DNA of 64,000 nt from Arachnia rubra. GTDB taxonomy: Bacteria; Actinomycetota; Actinomycetes; Propionibacteriales; Propionibacteriaceae. A model generated the notes under the pieces. The model had not been told where the DNA came from, did no database searches, and saw nothing but the letters and a program-made list of their open reading frames with translations. The stretch is from positions 2,852,001 to 2,916,000 of the forward strand of contig NZ_AP024463.1 of assembly GCF_019973735.1 (NCBI RefSeq). The letters are read 5' to 3'. This document shows positions 55,624 to 64,000 of the stretch, one piece after another. A program made the translations under genes and the position numbers. Position 1 is the first letter of the stretch. Each line of letters starts with the position of its first letter.

Positions 55624-55960
55624 CTGACAAAGGGCCATGCGGAGACAAGGCCGACTGCTGAACAACTTTCCCGGCACACGACCCCACCAGCCCGCGACTG
55701 CGAAGCACCATACCCAGGCACCAGCACTGCACCGCCATCCCGATTTCACACGAAGGCGATAGGACTCCCAAATCCACCTCAGACAGAAACCCAAACCAGC
55801 TCTGACCAGAGAATTCATAAGCACTCCCCCGGTTTTCCCAAAACACCAAGCATGATACTTATCCTCAGATAAACCAGCATAGAGAAGTCGCGCATCATCG
55901 AAGGTTATCCATAGTCGCGACTGACCCCGTTCCGACAACGAATCACGCTGCCCTGATTTT

Positions 55961-56042
55961 ATTCACCAATACAGTCGCACCTCTGCCAAACTGCTGTTGA
56001 AAAAGCGAGATGTCGGGAAAAGATGACTTCTAAATAACCCTC
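55961..56042 (+). repeat. Short dispersed element of about 82 bp, copy 1 (IS-end or MITE-like)
   Basis: The segment aligns with 58105-58187 in the same orientation. The right end, read on the minus strand, begins GAGGGTTATT, close to the GAGGCTTATTCATAG terminus of the IS5-family element in this window. The rest of the gap 55440-56274 has no supported gene. Confidence 0.45.
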
Positions 56043-56286
56043 CCTACTAACCAACCATGACTCTAAGGATAATTATGACCGCAAATAGGTTTATTTCTAT
56101 TAGGAAACCATGCTACGGCAAGACCAAGCAGCACCAATAGGGCTATTCACAGGAGCTTTGAAACCAGCAAAACTCCTTGCCAAAGGTCAGTTGATCGCGG
56201 TTATGAACAAGCTTTCAGGAGTGACCTCCAGCACTGCTATCCTTTAAGCACCTCGCCCTAGAGAACCAGGAAAGTTGAGGAAAACC

Positions 56287-56640
56287 ATGTATTGCCAAGA
56301 CTGCGGTGAGCGAATTGTAGATGCCAACAAGTTCTGCCCCCAGTGCGGCAGCAGTATTTCAGGAGCATCGGACGTCAGTCACCACTCACCCATGCCTTCT
56401 TTCCCCAAAGCAGGAACGGACTCCTTTTGCATAGGCAGCGCTATCGCGGGAGTCATCGCCCTTCTCATTCCGCTGTTCGGTATCACCGGTATAATCGCAA
56501 TTATTCTGGGAGTCCAGGGAAGAGGCAATGCCAATCGCAATGGCATGGGCGGTGGGGGACTCGCAGTCCTTGGAATCATCCTGGGCATCGTGTCACTCTT
56601 GAGGATATTATTCATATTCGCCAGCTTTTTAACGCGATAA
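56287..56640 (+). CDS. Zinc-ribbon membrane protein with DUF4190-like region, 117 aa
   Basis: The N-terminus is a zinc ribbon with two C-x2-C knuckles (YCQDCGE and FCPQCGS). A linker and two membrane helices follow (about 45-75 and 90-115), with the short polar GVQGRGNANRNGMGGGGLAVLG loop typical of DUF4190-like proteins. The ATG at 56287 has GAGG upstream and is preferred over a start four codons earlier. Function unknown. It converges on the SnoaL-like gene, with a bidirectional terminator between. Confidence 0.75.
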   Translation: MYCQDCGERIVDANKFCPQCGSSISGASDVSHHSPMPSFPKAGTDSFCIGSAIAGVIALLIPLFGITGIIAIILGVQGRGNANRNGMGGGGLAVLGIILGIVSLLRILFIFASFLTR

Positions 56641-56668
56641 CTGGACCGTTCATAACAACGCGATCCAG

Positions 56669-56715
56669 CCGACCCTGCCGGTGGGATCTCTCGCAGAGCC
56701 CACCGGCAGGGTCGG
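56669..56715. terminator. Bidirectional hairpin terminator
   Basis: A perfect 17-base inverted repeat (CCGACCCTGCCGGTGGG and its complement) encloses a 13-base loop. It lies between two convergent genes, 28 bases after one stop and 7 after the other. No long T run is present on either side. Confidence 0.75.
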
Positions 56716-56722
56716 CCGTAGC

Positions 56723-57148
56723 TCAGTAGTCGCGTTTCTCTGACAGGACGAAGTGCTGCTCACGACGGCTGATGAGCCACTGCCCGTCGCGGTTCACCAG
56801 GGTGTCGGTGTAGCGGATCGAATGCTCAGTCAAAACGTCCCTGCCGTCCTCCTCCTGCACCAGCGAGGCCTGGCAGTAGTGGATATCTGTGGCGGAGTCC
56901 CCGTCGATGGTGATGACCTGCTGGCCGTTCATGTGGTAGGCGGTCTTGACGCCCGCCATGGCTCCACCGAATAGCTCGATGAGCTTCTCCCGTCCGTCGA
57001 ATTCCATCATTTTGGAACCGTCAGCGGCATACACCTCCACGTGCGCATCGGGCGTGAACAGCTTCGCCTGCTCCTTCACATCGATCTCCAGGGTGGAGAA
57101 ACGGTCGATCACCTCGCGGATGGCTTCCTTCTGCTCCAAAACGGTCAT
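56723..57148 (-). CDS. SnoaL-like / NTF2-fold protein, 141 aa
   Basis: The sequence follows the cone-shaped alpha+beta NTF2 fold: an N-terminal helix (EQKEAIREVIDRFSTLEI), an F/TPDAHVEV strand, FDGREKLIELFGG, then strands with DIHYCQASLV and a final GQWLISRREQHFV. SnoaL-like domains act as small-molecule isomerases, cyclases or steroid/polyketide enzymes, or only bind ligands. The start MTVLEQKE is chosen over one four codons earlier. It lies upstream of a frameshifted NmrA-like gene on the same strand, a frequent functional pairing. Confidence 0.75.
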   Translation of the reverse strand: MTVLEQKEAIREVIDRFSTLEIDVKEQAKLFTPDAHVEVYAADGSKMMEFDGREKLIELFGGAMAGVKTAYHMNGQQVITIDGDSATDIHYCQASLVQEEDGRDVLTEHSIRYTDTLVNRDGQWLISRREQHFVLSEKRDY

Positions 57149-57273
57149 GATTCCCCTCATCTTCTCTGGTTGCTATTTCTCCCTGCGGGAGGTTTGCTTC
57201 CGCCTGTCCGTACTGCTGACTGCCGCTATTCCCAGCGAATGACCCGCGCCGGAACATCCCCCAGGCATCTGGC

Positions 57274-58031
57274 TCACGACCTGCCCAGGCGGGCGATGTC
57301 CTCCTGGACCTGAGCCGGTTCCTCGCTCACTGGGACGTTGTTGGTGTCCAGAACGCCGTCAAGCGCGCCGGGCTCGTCGGGCTGCGTGGCGGCGAACAGA
57401 GCCTCGTAGTCCGTCACGGGATCCCCGGTGGTGCTGAAGATCTCGACCGTGCGCCGCGCCCCGGAGGGTTGAGCGATCCCCTCAAGGAGCACCTGGGCGA
57501 TGTGACGGCGATCCACCCCCGGCTGTCCGGTGACGAGGTCACCCTGCCGCAGATCGATCCGCACATCACCGGGCCCCTGGTAGTCGAACCAGCCGGGACG
57601 CACGATCGTGTAAGGGTGACCGCTGATGCGCACGAGCCGCTCGGCCCGCCGCTTCCACTCAACGAACCCGTAGTGGCTCGGCCCCGCAGACTGGCTGGTG
57701 TTCATGGCGGTCATGAGGCTGACGTGCAGGCCAGCCGCACCGGCGAGCGCCTCCAGGAGCGCCGCAACGGTCGCATAGAAGCTGATCCCGCCCTCGCCGT
57801 CGACGTCACCGCCGTGGGTGAGGATGACGGCGTCGATGCCCTCGGTCAGGGGACGCAGTTCGTCGGCAGAGGTGGCGACGCCTTGACCACCTCTACTCCG
57901 TCGGGGAGCAGGCCCCGCGCACGTTCCACATCGCGGGTCTGAGCCCGCACGCCGAGGCCGCGCCTCACCGCCTCCTCAACAACAACGCGACCGACCTGTC
58001 CAGTGGCACCGATGACAAGAACCGTGCTCAT
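57274..58031 (-). pseudogene. NmrA-like NAD(P)-binding oxidoreductase, single-base frameshift
   Basis: The N-terminal part (from MSTVLVIGATGQVGRVVVEEA, with the GxxGxxG nucleotide-binding motif) reads to VEVVK near 57,885 and then shifts. Adding one G at the AAGGCG there continues as GVATSADELRPLTEGIDAVILTHGGDVDGEGG and runs in frame to the stop at 57274. A one-base deletion is therefore the only defect. The restored protein of about 252 residues would be an atypical short-chain reductase of the NmrA/SDR type. The C-terminal fragment has possible internal starts (MTAMNTSQ) but lacks the cofactor site. Confidence 0.8.
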
Positions 58032-58104
58032 GAAAATCCTCCAGAAACGTAAGAACACGTGTGCACTTCCAGCTTGCCACCCATGCCAACAGCCATGGAG
58101 GCTT

Positions 58105-58187
58105 ACTCAGCAATGCTATTAAGTCTCTGGCAGCCCGCAGTTGACAAGGAGAGATGTTACGGAAGGAGTGATTCCTGAATAACCCTC
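58105..58187 (+). repeat. Short dispersed element of about 83 bp, copy 2
   Basis: The segment matches 55961-56042; shared blocks include GTTGA, GAGATGT, GGAA and AATAACCCTC. It lies upstream of the oxidoreductase pseudogene. The 290-base gap 58032-58320 contains no other supported feature; a short plus-strand frame at 58188 has no recognisable content. Confidence 0.45.
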
Positions 58188-58320
58188 ATGGTCACAATAG
58201 ACATGGCCACAATCAGCCTGGGGAATCTGCTGACGATGACTCGCAACCGGGGTGGGACACAGACGTTAGCCACGTCAGCCGATCCCCAGCGGTGCTTTCT
58301 TACTTCATTGGGCTTCTACT

Positions 58321-60192
58321 TCATTGGAATTGCCGTTGATACAGCCGGGCATAGGCGCCGTCGGCGGCCAGGAGCTGCTCGTGGGTGCCGCGTTCGGTGA
58401 CCTGCCCGTCCTCCACGACGAGGATCTGGTCGGCGGCACGGACCGTGGACAGCCGGTGCGCCACGACAACGGCAGTGCGGCCCTGCCGAGCGACGTCGAG
58501 GGCGCGCTGCACCAGGTGCTCGGAGGCGGCGTCGAGGTGGGCGGTGGCCTCGTCGAGGACGATCACCGGCGGCGACTTCAGCAGCAGCCGCGCGATGGCC
58601 AGCCGCTGCCGCTCGCCACCGCTGAGCCGGTAGCCCCGCTCCCCCACCAGGGTGTCCAGGCCCTGTGGCAGGCTCTTGACCAGGGCCGCGATCTGCGCCG
58701 CCTCCAGGACCTGCCACAGCTCCTCCTGCGTTGCCGCCGGCTTGGCGTAGAGCAGGTTGGCGCGGATGCTGTCGTGGAACAGGTGGGCGTCCTGGGTGAC
58801 GTAGCCGACGGTGCCGTGCAGGCTGGCCTGCCGCAGCTGCCGCACGTCCACCCCGCCGACCTGCACGGACCCGGAGTCGACGTCGTAGAGGCGGGCCAGC
58901 AGGTGGGTGAGGGTGGTCTTGCCCGCCCCGGAGGGGCCGACCAGGGCGATGGTCTGCCCTGGCTCGGCGCGGAAACTGACCCCGCGGATCACCGGTGTGC
59001 CACGCCCCTCCTCGGCGGCGTCGGGTTTCAGCGACGCTAGGGACACCTCCTGCCCCGCGGGGTAGCTGAACCACACGTCGTCGAAGACGATACCCGCCGG
59101 GGAGGGGACGTCCACCGCGTCGGGGGCGTCCGTGATGGCGGGCTGGAGGTCGAGGACCTCGAAGACCCGCTCGAAGCTGACCATCGCGGTCATCAGATCG
59201 ACCCGCAGGTTCGTGAGCTGCATCAGCGGCCCGTAGAGGCGGGCCAGCAGCGCGACCATCGCGGTCAGGGTGCCCAAGCTCAGCTGCCCCGCGATGACGG
59301 CGCTGCCGCCAAGCCCGTAGAACAGGGCGACGGCCAGCGCCCCGACCAGGGACAGCGCCGACAGAAAGACACGCGTCACCATGGCCATGTTCACCCCGTC
59401 GCGGGCCAATTGCCTAGCCTGCTCGTCAAAGAGCCGCGACTCGCGGCGCTCGTCACCAAACAGCTTCACCAACAGCGCCCCGGAGACGGTGAACCGCTCG
59501 GTCATGGTCTCGGTCAGCTGGGCCTGGTGCTCCATGCGCAGCCGCGCCAGCCGTCCCATGCGCTGGGCCACTAGTTTCGCAGGCAGCATGAACACGGGCA
59601 GCAGGACCAGAGCGGCGAGGGTGAGCTGCCAGGACAGCAGCAGCATCGAGGCCACCACCAGAACCAGGGTGGCGGCGTTGCTGAGCGCCTGGGAGAACGT
59701 GGAGGTGAAGGCCTGCTGCGCGCCCGCGACGTCAGCGACCACCCGGGAGACCAGCCGCCCGGTGTTGGAGCGGGTGAAGAACGCCAGCGGCATGCGGCTG
59801 ACGTGGTCGAAGAGCTGGCAGCGCAGCCGGTGGATCAGCCCCTCCCCGACCTGCGCCGAGCACCAGCGTTCCAGCAGCGCCAGCCCAGCCCCGAGCAGCG
59901 CGAGGGCCGCGACGATCAGCGCCAGCCTCACGACGGTTCCGGCATCACCCGCCAGCACCCCGTCGTCGATGATGTGCTGGAACAGCAGCATGGGGAGCAC
60001 GGTGGTGGCGCTGCCACCCAGCACGGCCAGGGCGAAGACCACCAGCAGGCCCGCGAACGGACGGCCCTGAGCGAGCACCCGGCGGGCGGTGCCGCGCGGC
60101 AGCTGGTGACGCAGCACGGAGCGGTCGCGCGCCAGGGGACTCAGCATCGCCCCGTCGCCACGGCTGACTCCCAGCCCGTCCAGAGGTCTCAT
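58321..60192 (-). CDS. ABC exporter, half-transporter (multidrug/lipid type)
   Basis: This 623-residue protein has six membrane helices (about 45-330) and an ATPase domain with Walker A GPSGAGKTT near residue 410, signature LSGGERQRLAIARL, Walker B VIVLDEATAHLD and H-loop VAHRLST. It is a standard homodimeric exporter of the MsbA/LmrA class, and the cargo is unknown. The ATG at 60190-60192 (MRPLDGLG) is chosen because the longer open frame upstream is the antisense of the dispersed repeat and has no homology. It is monocistronic. Confidence 0.88.
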   Translation of the reverse strand: MRPLDGLGVSRGDGAMLSPLARDRSVLRHQLPRGTARRVLAQGRPFAGLLVVFALAVLGGSATTVLPMLLFQHIIDDGVLAGDAGTVVRLALIVAALALLGAGLALLERWCSAQVGEGLIHRLRCQLFDHVSRMPLAFFTRSNTGRLVSRVVADVAGAQQAFTSTFSQALSNAATLVLVVASMLLLSWQLTLAALVLLPVFMLPAKLVAQRMGRLARLRMEHQAQLTETMTERFTVSGALLVKLFGDERRESRLFDEQARQLARDGVNMAMVTRVFLSALSLVGALAVALFYGLGGSAVIAGQLSLGTLTAMVALLARLYGPLMQLTNLRVDLMTAMVSFERVFEVLDLQPAITDAPDAVDVPSPAGIVFDDVWFSYPAGQEVSLASLKPDAAEEGRGTPVIRGVSFRAEPGQTIALVGPSGAGKTTLTHLLARLYDVDSGSVQVGGVDVRQLRQASLHGTVGYVTQDAHLFHDSIRANLLYAKPAATQEELWQVLEAAQIAALVKSLPQGLDTLVGERGYRLSGGERQRLAIARLLLKSPPVIVLDEATAHLDAASEHLVQRALDVARQGRTAVVVAHRLSTVRAADQILVVEDGQVTERGTHEQLLAADGAYARLYQRQFQ

Positions 60193-60338
60193 GGAATGAG
60201 AGTAGCGGCAGGCGCTGACAATTCCCGCTGCCAGAACAGGAGTGGACAAGAAGCAGCCAGCCCTTAGAAAAAGCCTCGATCCCTCACCACCGGGGCGGGG
60301 ACTGATTGTGCCAGTGCCGTGTGTCGGGAGTTTGTCAG

Positions 60339-60478
60339 TGGGAGGCGGCTCCGGGGCGGATGGATCGCGAGGTAACCGAGTAAAACGGTACTGGGCGTAC
60401 CGTGATGAAGGTGAACGAAGCGAGGCACCGCTTCCGGGGCCGAAAAACACCGGTGAACTCACGCCACACGACACTAGG
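60339..60478 (+). repeat. Dispersed intergenic repeat of about 140 bp, copy 2
   Basis: This copy aligns with 55484-55623, in the same orientation and with matching ends. It fills most of the 349-base gap between the divergent ABC exporter and dcd genes and ends about 60 bases before the dcd start. Confidence 0.75.
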
Positions 60479-60541
60479 TACCGGTGAGGACGCGGGCGCG
60501 AAATGCTTCATGACCAGGGCGGGGACGGCTAGGCTCGCTCC

Positions 60542-61117
60542 ATGCTCCTGAGCGACCGCGACATCCTGGCCGAGGTGGACGCCGGCCAGATTGCCCTGGA
60601 CCCGTGGGATCCGGCGATGCTCCAGCCGTCCAGCGTGGACGTGCAGCTGGACAAGTACTTCCGGGTGTTCGAGAACCACCGCTACCCGCACATCGACCCC
60701 GCCGAGGAGCAGCCCGAGTTGACCCGGCAGATCGAGGTCGGCGACGGGGAGGCGTTCGTCCTGCACCCCGGCGAGTTCGTCCTCGGCTCCACCTGGGAAC
60801 AGGTCTCGCTGCCCGCGACGGTTGCGGCCCGGCTGGAGGGCAAGTCATCGCTGGGCCGCCTGGGATTGCTGACCCACTCCACCGCAGGTTTCATCGATCC
60901 GGGTTTCTCCGGCCACGTGACCCTGGAGCTGTCGAACATGGCGACGCTACCGGTGAAACTGTGGCCGGGCATGAAGATCGGGCAGCTGTGCTTCTTCCGG
61001 CTGTCCTCTGAGGCCGAGCACCCCTATGGATCGCAGAAGTACGGCTCCCGCTACCAGGGGCAGCGCGGCCCCACCCCGTCGCGCTCCCACCTGAATTTCC
61101 ACCGCACCCGGGTGTGA
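60542..61117 (+). CDS. dcd: dCTP deaminase
   Basis: This 191-residue trimeric enzyme deaminates dCTP on the way to dUMP. Conserved blocks are MLLSDRDI at the start, [16 protein letters not shown], the catalytic-region [33 protein letters not shown] and the C-terminal [14 protein letters not shown] that closes over the nucleotide. The length and this C-terminus match actinobacterial enzymes that make dUMP directly (DCD:DUT type). The 3' end faces the FHA gene with only ten bases between stops. Confidence 0.95.
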   Translation: MLLSDRDILAEVDAGQIALDPWDPAMLQPSSVDVQLDKYFRVFENHRYPHIDPAEEQPELTRQIEVGDGEAFVLHPGEFVLGSTWEQVSLPATVAARLEGKSSLGRLGLLTHSTAGFIDPGFSGHVTLELSNMATLPVKLWPGMKIGQLCFFRLSSEAEHPYGSQKYGSRYQGQRGPTPSRSHLNFHRTRV

Positions 61118-61127
61118 GGGGAAGGTG

Positions 61128-62123
61128 CTACCGAGCCTGTTCGACGCGCAGGCTGACGCCGTCGCCCAGGTTGAGGACTGTGCCGATCGGCACTGTCACG
61201 GACTCGCCGTTCTCCAGCAGGTAGGGTTCCTCGCCGTTCAGCTGGACGGTGGTGCCGTTCGTGGACCGCAGGTCCGTCACCCGGGCCTCGCTGGCACCGG
61301 CGGGTTCAACCAGCAGGTGGCTACGGGAAATGTCATTGCCGGGGCTCGGGACGCGCATCAGCGACGACCCTATGGGGCCGCGCGCCGCGTCGGGGGCACG
61401 TCCCACCACTAGGCCGCCGACGACGTTCGCGAACTCACCGGTGTTGACCTGCACGCCGATGCCGAGGGGCGTGGGCGTGTACTGCTCCTCCACGTAGCCG
61501 CCGATGTCGGGCCGCTGGAACTGGGAGTCCTCGCTGTGGGCGGCCATCTCCTGGGTCTCTGGCATGGCCACGGGCTGCAGTGGCTCGGAGATGGGCTGGG
61601 GTTCCGGGGAGACCGGTTCGGGAAGCTGATGCTCGGCGTCGGGAAGCCGTACGAGCTGGTCGGGATCGGTGGTCAGGTGCAGCGCCGACGCACCGACGGC
61701 GCCGACGATGAGCGGCAGGTGCAGCAGCGCGTCGTATTCCAGGACCCCCATGTCGACGCGGAGGCCGCGGATGGTGCCAAGATGCGCCTCATGCCAGGTC
61801 AGCGCACCTGATCCGTCGAGGGCGGTCTGCCCCGTGGCGACATCGACGACCGAGATCCGGCCACGCGCCAGGCCATGGAGGGAGCCCCCATCCCAGACGA
61901 ATGCCGCGAAGTCCGGCATCTGGTCCAGGGAATAGCCGCGCAGCAGCTCCAGCAGCGACGCCAGCGAACCGGCGGCCTGCATGTCCGTCCACAGCTGGTT
62001 CACGAGCACCGACATCTTAGGCGGCGCAGGCTGCATGACAGCGACCAGACGCGGACCAGCCAGCACCAACCACTGGCCAGGCGTGTAGGTAAGCCGCCAA
62101 GGACCCATAGGAAGCGACATCAC
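61128..62123 (-). CDS. FHA-domain protein, 331 aa
   Basis: The C-terminal 100 residues form a forkhead-associated domain, with VVGRAP, the phosphothreonine-binding ISRSHLLVE and the RSTNGT turn. The first 160 residues are a separate domain (WRLTYTPGQWLVLAGPRLVAVMQP...) also seen before FHA domains in actinobacterial proteins linked to type VII-like or Ser/Thr-kinase systems. A Pro/Gln/Glu-rich linker joins them. It probably reads Ser/Thr-kinase phosphorylation, but no kinase gene is in the window. No membrane segment is evident. Confidence 0.8.
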   Translation of the reverse strand: MMSLPMGPWRLTYTPGQWLVLAGPRLVAVMQPAPPKMSVLVNQLWTDMQAAGSLASLLELLRGYSLDQMPDFAAFVWDGGSLHGLARGRISVVDVATGQTALDGSGALTWHEAHLGTIRGLRVDMGVLEYDALLHLPLIVGAVGASALHLTTDPDQLVRLPDAEHQLPEPVSPEPQPISEPLQPVAMPETQEMAAHSEDSQFQRPDIGGYVEEQYTPTPLGIGVQVNTGEFANVVGGLVVGRAPDAARGPIGSSLMRVPSPGNDISRSHLLVEPAGASEARVTDLRSTNGTTVQLNGEEPYLLENGESVTVPIGTVLNLGDGVSLRVEQAR

Positions 62124-62237
62124 ACTTCTCCCGTCGTCAGATTTGTTTTCAGCCTAATGCCGGAAAGCTCAACTACCCCGTTCAGACACCCCGCTGCACC
62201 AAATGGGGGACAGAAGAGATTCCATGCCCAAAAAGGC

Positions 62238-62277
62238 GATCCCGGACGCCGGGGCCACGCGGCTGGCGTCCGGGATC
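62238..62277 (-). terminator. Rho-independent terminator of ileS
   Basis: GATCCCGGACGCC pairs perfectly with GGCGTCCGGGATC (13 base pairs) across a 14-base loop. On the minus strand it is followed by GCCTTTTTGG. It starts eight bases after the ileS stop. Confidence 0.88.
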
Positions 62278-62284
62278 TGGGCTC

Positions 62285-64000
62285 TCAGACCCTAGTGATC
62301 TGCACCTTCAGGCCGAGTTCCGGCTCCTGCGCGGCCAGAGTCTCGACCTCGCCCTGCTCCAGCTCGACGGCCAGCACCTCGTCGGCGATCAGGTCCGCGT
62401 GCTCGGTGATGGCCTCGGACAGCTCCGCACCGGCCTCAAGGCGCAGCCGGATCCGGTCGGAGACGTCGAGCCCCGACGTCTTACGGGCCTCCTGCACCAC
62501 GCGGATCACCTCACGGGCCTGTCCGGCGCGTACCAGCTCAGGGGTGAGCTCCAGGTCCAGGGCGACGGTCTCGCCCTGCTCGTTGACGACGCTCCAGCCC
62601 TCGCGGGGACGCTCTGTGAGCAGCACATCGTCGGCGGTGACCTCGATGGGTTCGTCGTCGAGATGCACCAGCGACCTGCCCAGCTCCCGCAGGTCCTTGG
62701 CGAGTCTGGCTGCGTCCGCGGCAGCGATCGCGGCCGCCACATGCGGGGTCCGTTTGCCGAACCGCTTGCCCAGGGCGCGGAAGTTGCCCTTGGCGGAGTG
62801 GTCGACGAGATCGCCCGCGGAGGTGAACGACGCGACCTCCCTGACGTTCAACTCGGACCGCACCTCAGCAACGAGTTCCTTCGTCAGCTCCGCCAGGGCC
62901 GCTGTCGGGACCAGCATCCGGGAAAGCATCTGGCGCACCTTCATCCTCGACTCGGCGCGGGCCGCGCGACCCAGCTCCACGATCCGCCGGGCGGTGGCCA
63001 TCGCACCCATGAGACCGGCATCGATCAGTGACTCGTCGGCGACGGGCCAGCTTGCCAGGTGCACCGACTCGGGCCCGGTGGGATCGGTGGCGGCGAACAG
63101 GTCCTGCCACACCCGTTCCGTGACGAACGGCATGATCGGGGCCATCAGCCGGGTGACGACGTCGAGGGTTTCGTGGAGGGTGGCCAGCGCGCCGGCCTCC
63201 CCCGCCCAGAAACGCCGCCGCGAGCGGCGCACATACCAGTTCGACAGATCGTCGATGAAGGCTGTGAGCAGCAACCCGACCCGCTGCGTGTCGAAGTCCT
63301 CCAGCGCTGCGGTGACATCGCGGATCAGCTCGTTGGTCGCGGAGACCAGCCAGCGGTCGAGGACGTGCCGGTCAGCGGCCGCGGGCACCTCGCCACCCGG
63401 CTCCCAGCCCGAGGCCCGCGCGTACAGCGACTGGAAGGCGACGGTGTTCCAGTAGGTCAACAGCACCTTGCGGACCGTCTCAGCGATGGTGTTGTGGCCG
63501 ACGCGCCGCGCCATCCACGGCGACCCGGAGCAGGCCATGAACCAGCGCACCGCGTCAGCGCCATTGGCTTCCATCAGCGGGATGGGTTCGAGGATGTTGC
63601 CGAAGTGCTTGCTCATCTTGCGGCCATCCTCGGCGAGGATGTGACCCAGGCACACGACGTTGCGGTAGCTCGACCGGTCGAACACGAGGGTGCCGACCGC
63701 CATCAGGGAGTAGAACCAGCCGCGGGTCTGGTCGATGGCCTCGCAGATGAAGTCGGCCGGGTAGTTGGCCTCCAGCTTCTCCGCCGACCCGGGCGCGTGC
63801 GGGTAGCCCCACTGCGCGAACGGCATAGCCCCGGAGTCGAACCAGGCGTCGATCACCTCGGGCACGCGACGATAGGTGGCCCCGTCGCGGACGATCTCGA
63901 CGTCATCGATGAAGGGACGGTGCGGGTCGAGATCGCTCAGGTCACGGCCGGCCAGCTCACCCAGCTCTTTCAGGGAGCCGACACAGATCAGGTCGGACGG
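62285..64000 (-). CDS. ileS: Isoleucine--tRNA ligase, C-terminal part, cut by window end
   Basis: The frame is open to the last base of the window and covers 571 C-terminal codons. It contains the end of the class I catalytic core with WFDSGAMPFAQWGYP and the KMSKS-type loop DGRKMSKHFGNILEP, then the anticodon-binding helical domain (DRWLVSATNELIRDVTAALEDFDTQRV, DDLSNWYVRRSRRRFW). The long tail with DELSLELTPELVRAGQAREVIR-like blocks fits the eukaryote-like long form common in actinobacteria. The enzyme charges tRNA-Ile, whose AUA-reading form depends on TilS encoded at the other end of this window. Confidence 0.95.
   Translation of the reverse strand, partial: PSDLICVGSLKELGELAGRDLSDLDPHRPFIDDVEIVRDGATYRRVPEVIDAWFDSGAMPFAQWGYPHAPGSAEKLEANYPADFICEAIDQTRGWFYSLMAVGTLVFDRSSYRNVVCLGHILAEDGRKMSKHFGNILEPIPLMEANGADAVRWFMACSGSPWMARRVGHNTIAETVRKVLLTYWNTVAFQSLYARASGWEPGGEVPAAADRHVLDRWLVSATNELIRDVTAALEDFDTQRVGLLLTAFIDDLSNWYVRRSRRRFWAGEAGALATLHETLDVVTRLMAPIMPFVTERVWQDLFAATDPTGPESVHLASWPVADESLIDAGLMGAMATARRIVELGRAARAESRMKVRQMLSRMLVPTAALAELTKELVAEVRSELNVREVASFTSAGDLVDHSAKGNFRALGKRFGKRTPHVAAAIAAADAARLAKDLRELGRSLVHLDDEPIEVTADDVLLTERPREGWSVVNEQGETVALDLELTPELVRAGQAREVIRVVQEARKTSGLDVSDRIRLRLEAGAELSEAITEHADLIADEVLAVELEQGEVETLAAQEPELGLKVQITRV

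Noticed and set aside
58188..58400. A 70-residue plus-strand frame after the short repeat
   Set aside because: It overlaps the end of the ABC exporter gene on the other strand and has no recognisable content or start signal.
60193..60474. N-terminal extension of the ABC exporter by 94 residues
   Set aside because: The extension is the antisense of the dispersed repeat at 60339-60478, has no exporter homology, and a good ATG lies at 60192.

Overview
The window comes from a high-GC actinobacterium, most likely of the Propionibacteriaceae (Arachnia/Propionibacterium type). This is inferred from gene content and order, not from a database search. The main clues are the ppa - dacB - zinc metalloprotease - tilS block, an MshA-like/MshB-like pair suggesting mycothiol, an MptB-like mannosyltransferase, a bifunctional-type dCTP deaminase, a DUF222-HNH gene with an SOS-type box, and a DtxR/IdeR-type iron box. 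No rRNA, tRNA or CRISPR array was found.

1-11.2 kb is mostly housekeeping: the end of a glycosyltransferase, an MshB-like deacetylase, tilS, a metalloprotease, a D-Ala-D-Ala carboxypeptidase, pyrophosphatase, a DrrA/B-type exporter with two fused permease units, a TrmG10-like methyltransferase and a SixA-type phosphatase. Two small orphan genes here sit next to short duplicated pieces of their neighbours. 11.27-16.2 kb holds three paralogous exported, membrane-anchored proteins, the first with a von Willebrand A domain. The first is preceded by a promoter carrying two tandem palindromes, and related elements precede the other two. 16.3-28.5 kb (minus strand) holds a glycosyltransferase pair, an AlkZ-like protein, NDH-2, an amine oxidase, threonine synthase, a two-gene ABC exporter and the MptB-like enzyme.

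30.0-36.1 kb is the most interesting locus, a compact class II lanthipeptide system: a 71-residue precursor, a LanM synthetase, a LanT transporter with a C39 leader peptidase, and a LuxR-type regulator running convergently into lanT. The core peptide carries the lipid II-binding CT-x-S-x-EC signature and ends in an unusual Pro3-His5-Lys-Gly-Cys tail. A two-component system follows on the other strand.

40.7-50.7 kb starts with an iron box and contains three sets of YbtPQ/IrtAB-like ABC transporters. The first is a double-length fusion broken by one in-frame stop codon. A lactococcin-972-type membrane protein/ATPase pair follows, with no bacteriocin gene nearby. 50.9-54.0 kb is an AT-richer membrane-protein gene split by an IS5-family element, which is itself split by an IS30-family element. 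Both target duplications are visible and both broken reading frames can be rejoined. 54-64 kb holds the DUF222-HNH gene, small genes, a frameshifted NmrA-like oxidoreductase, an ABC exporter, dcd, an FHA-domain protein and the 3' part of ileS with a clear terminator. Two kinds of dispersed intergenic repeat occur in this last region.
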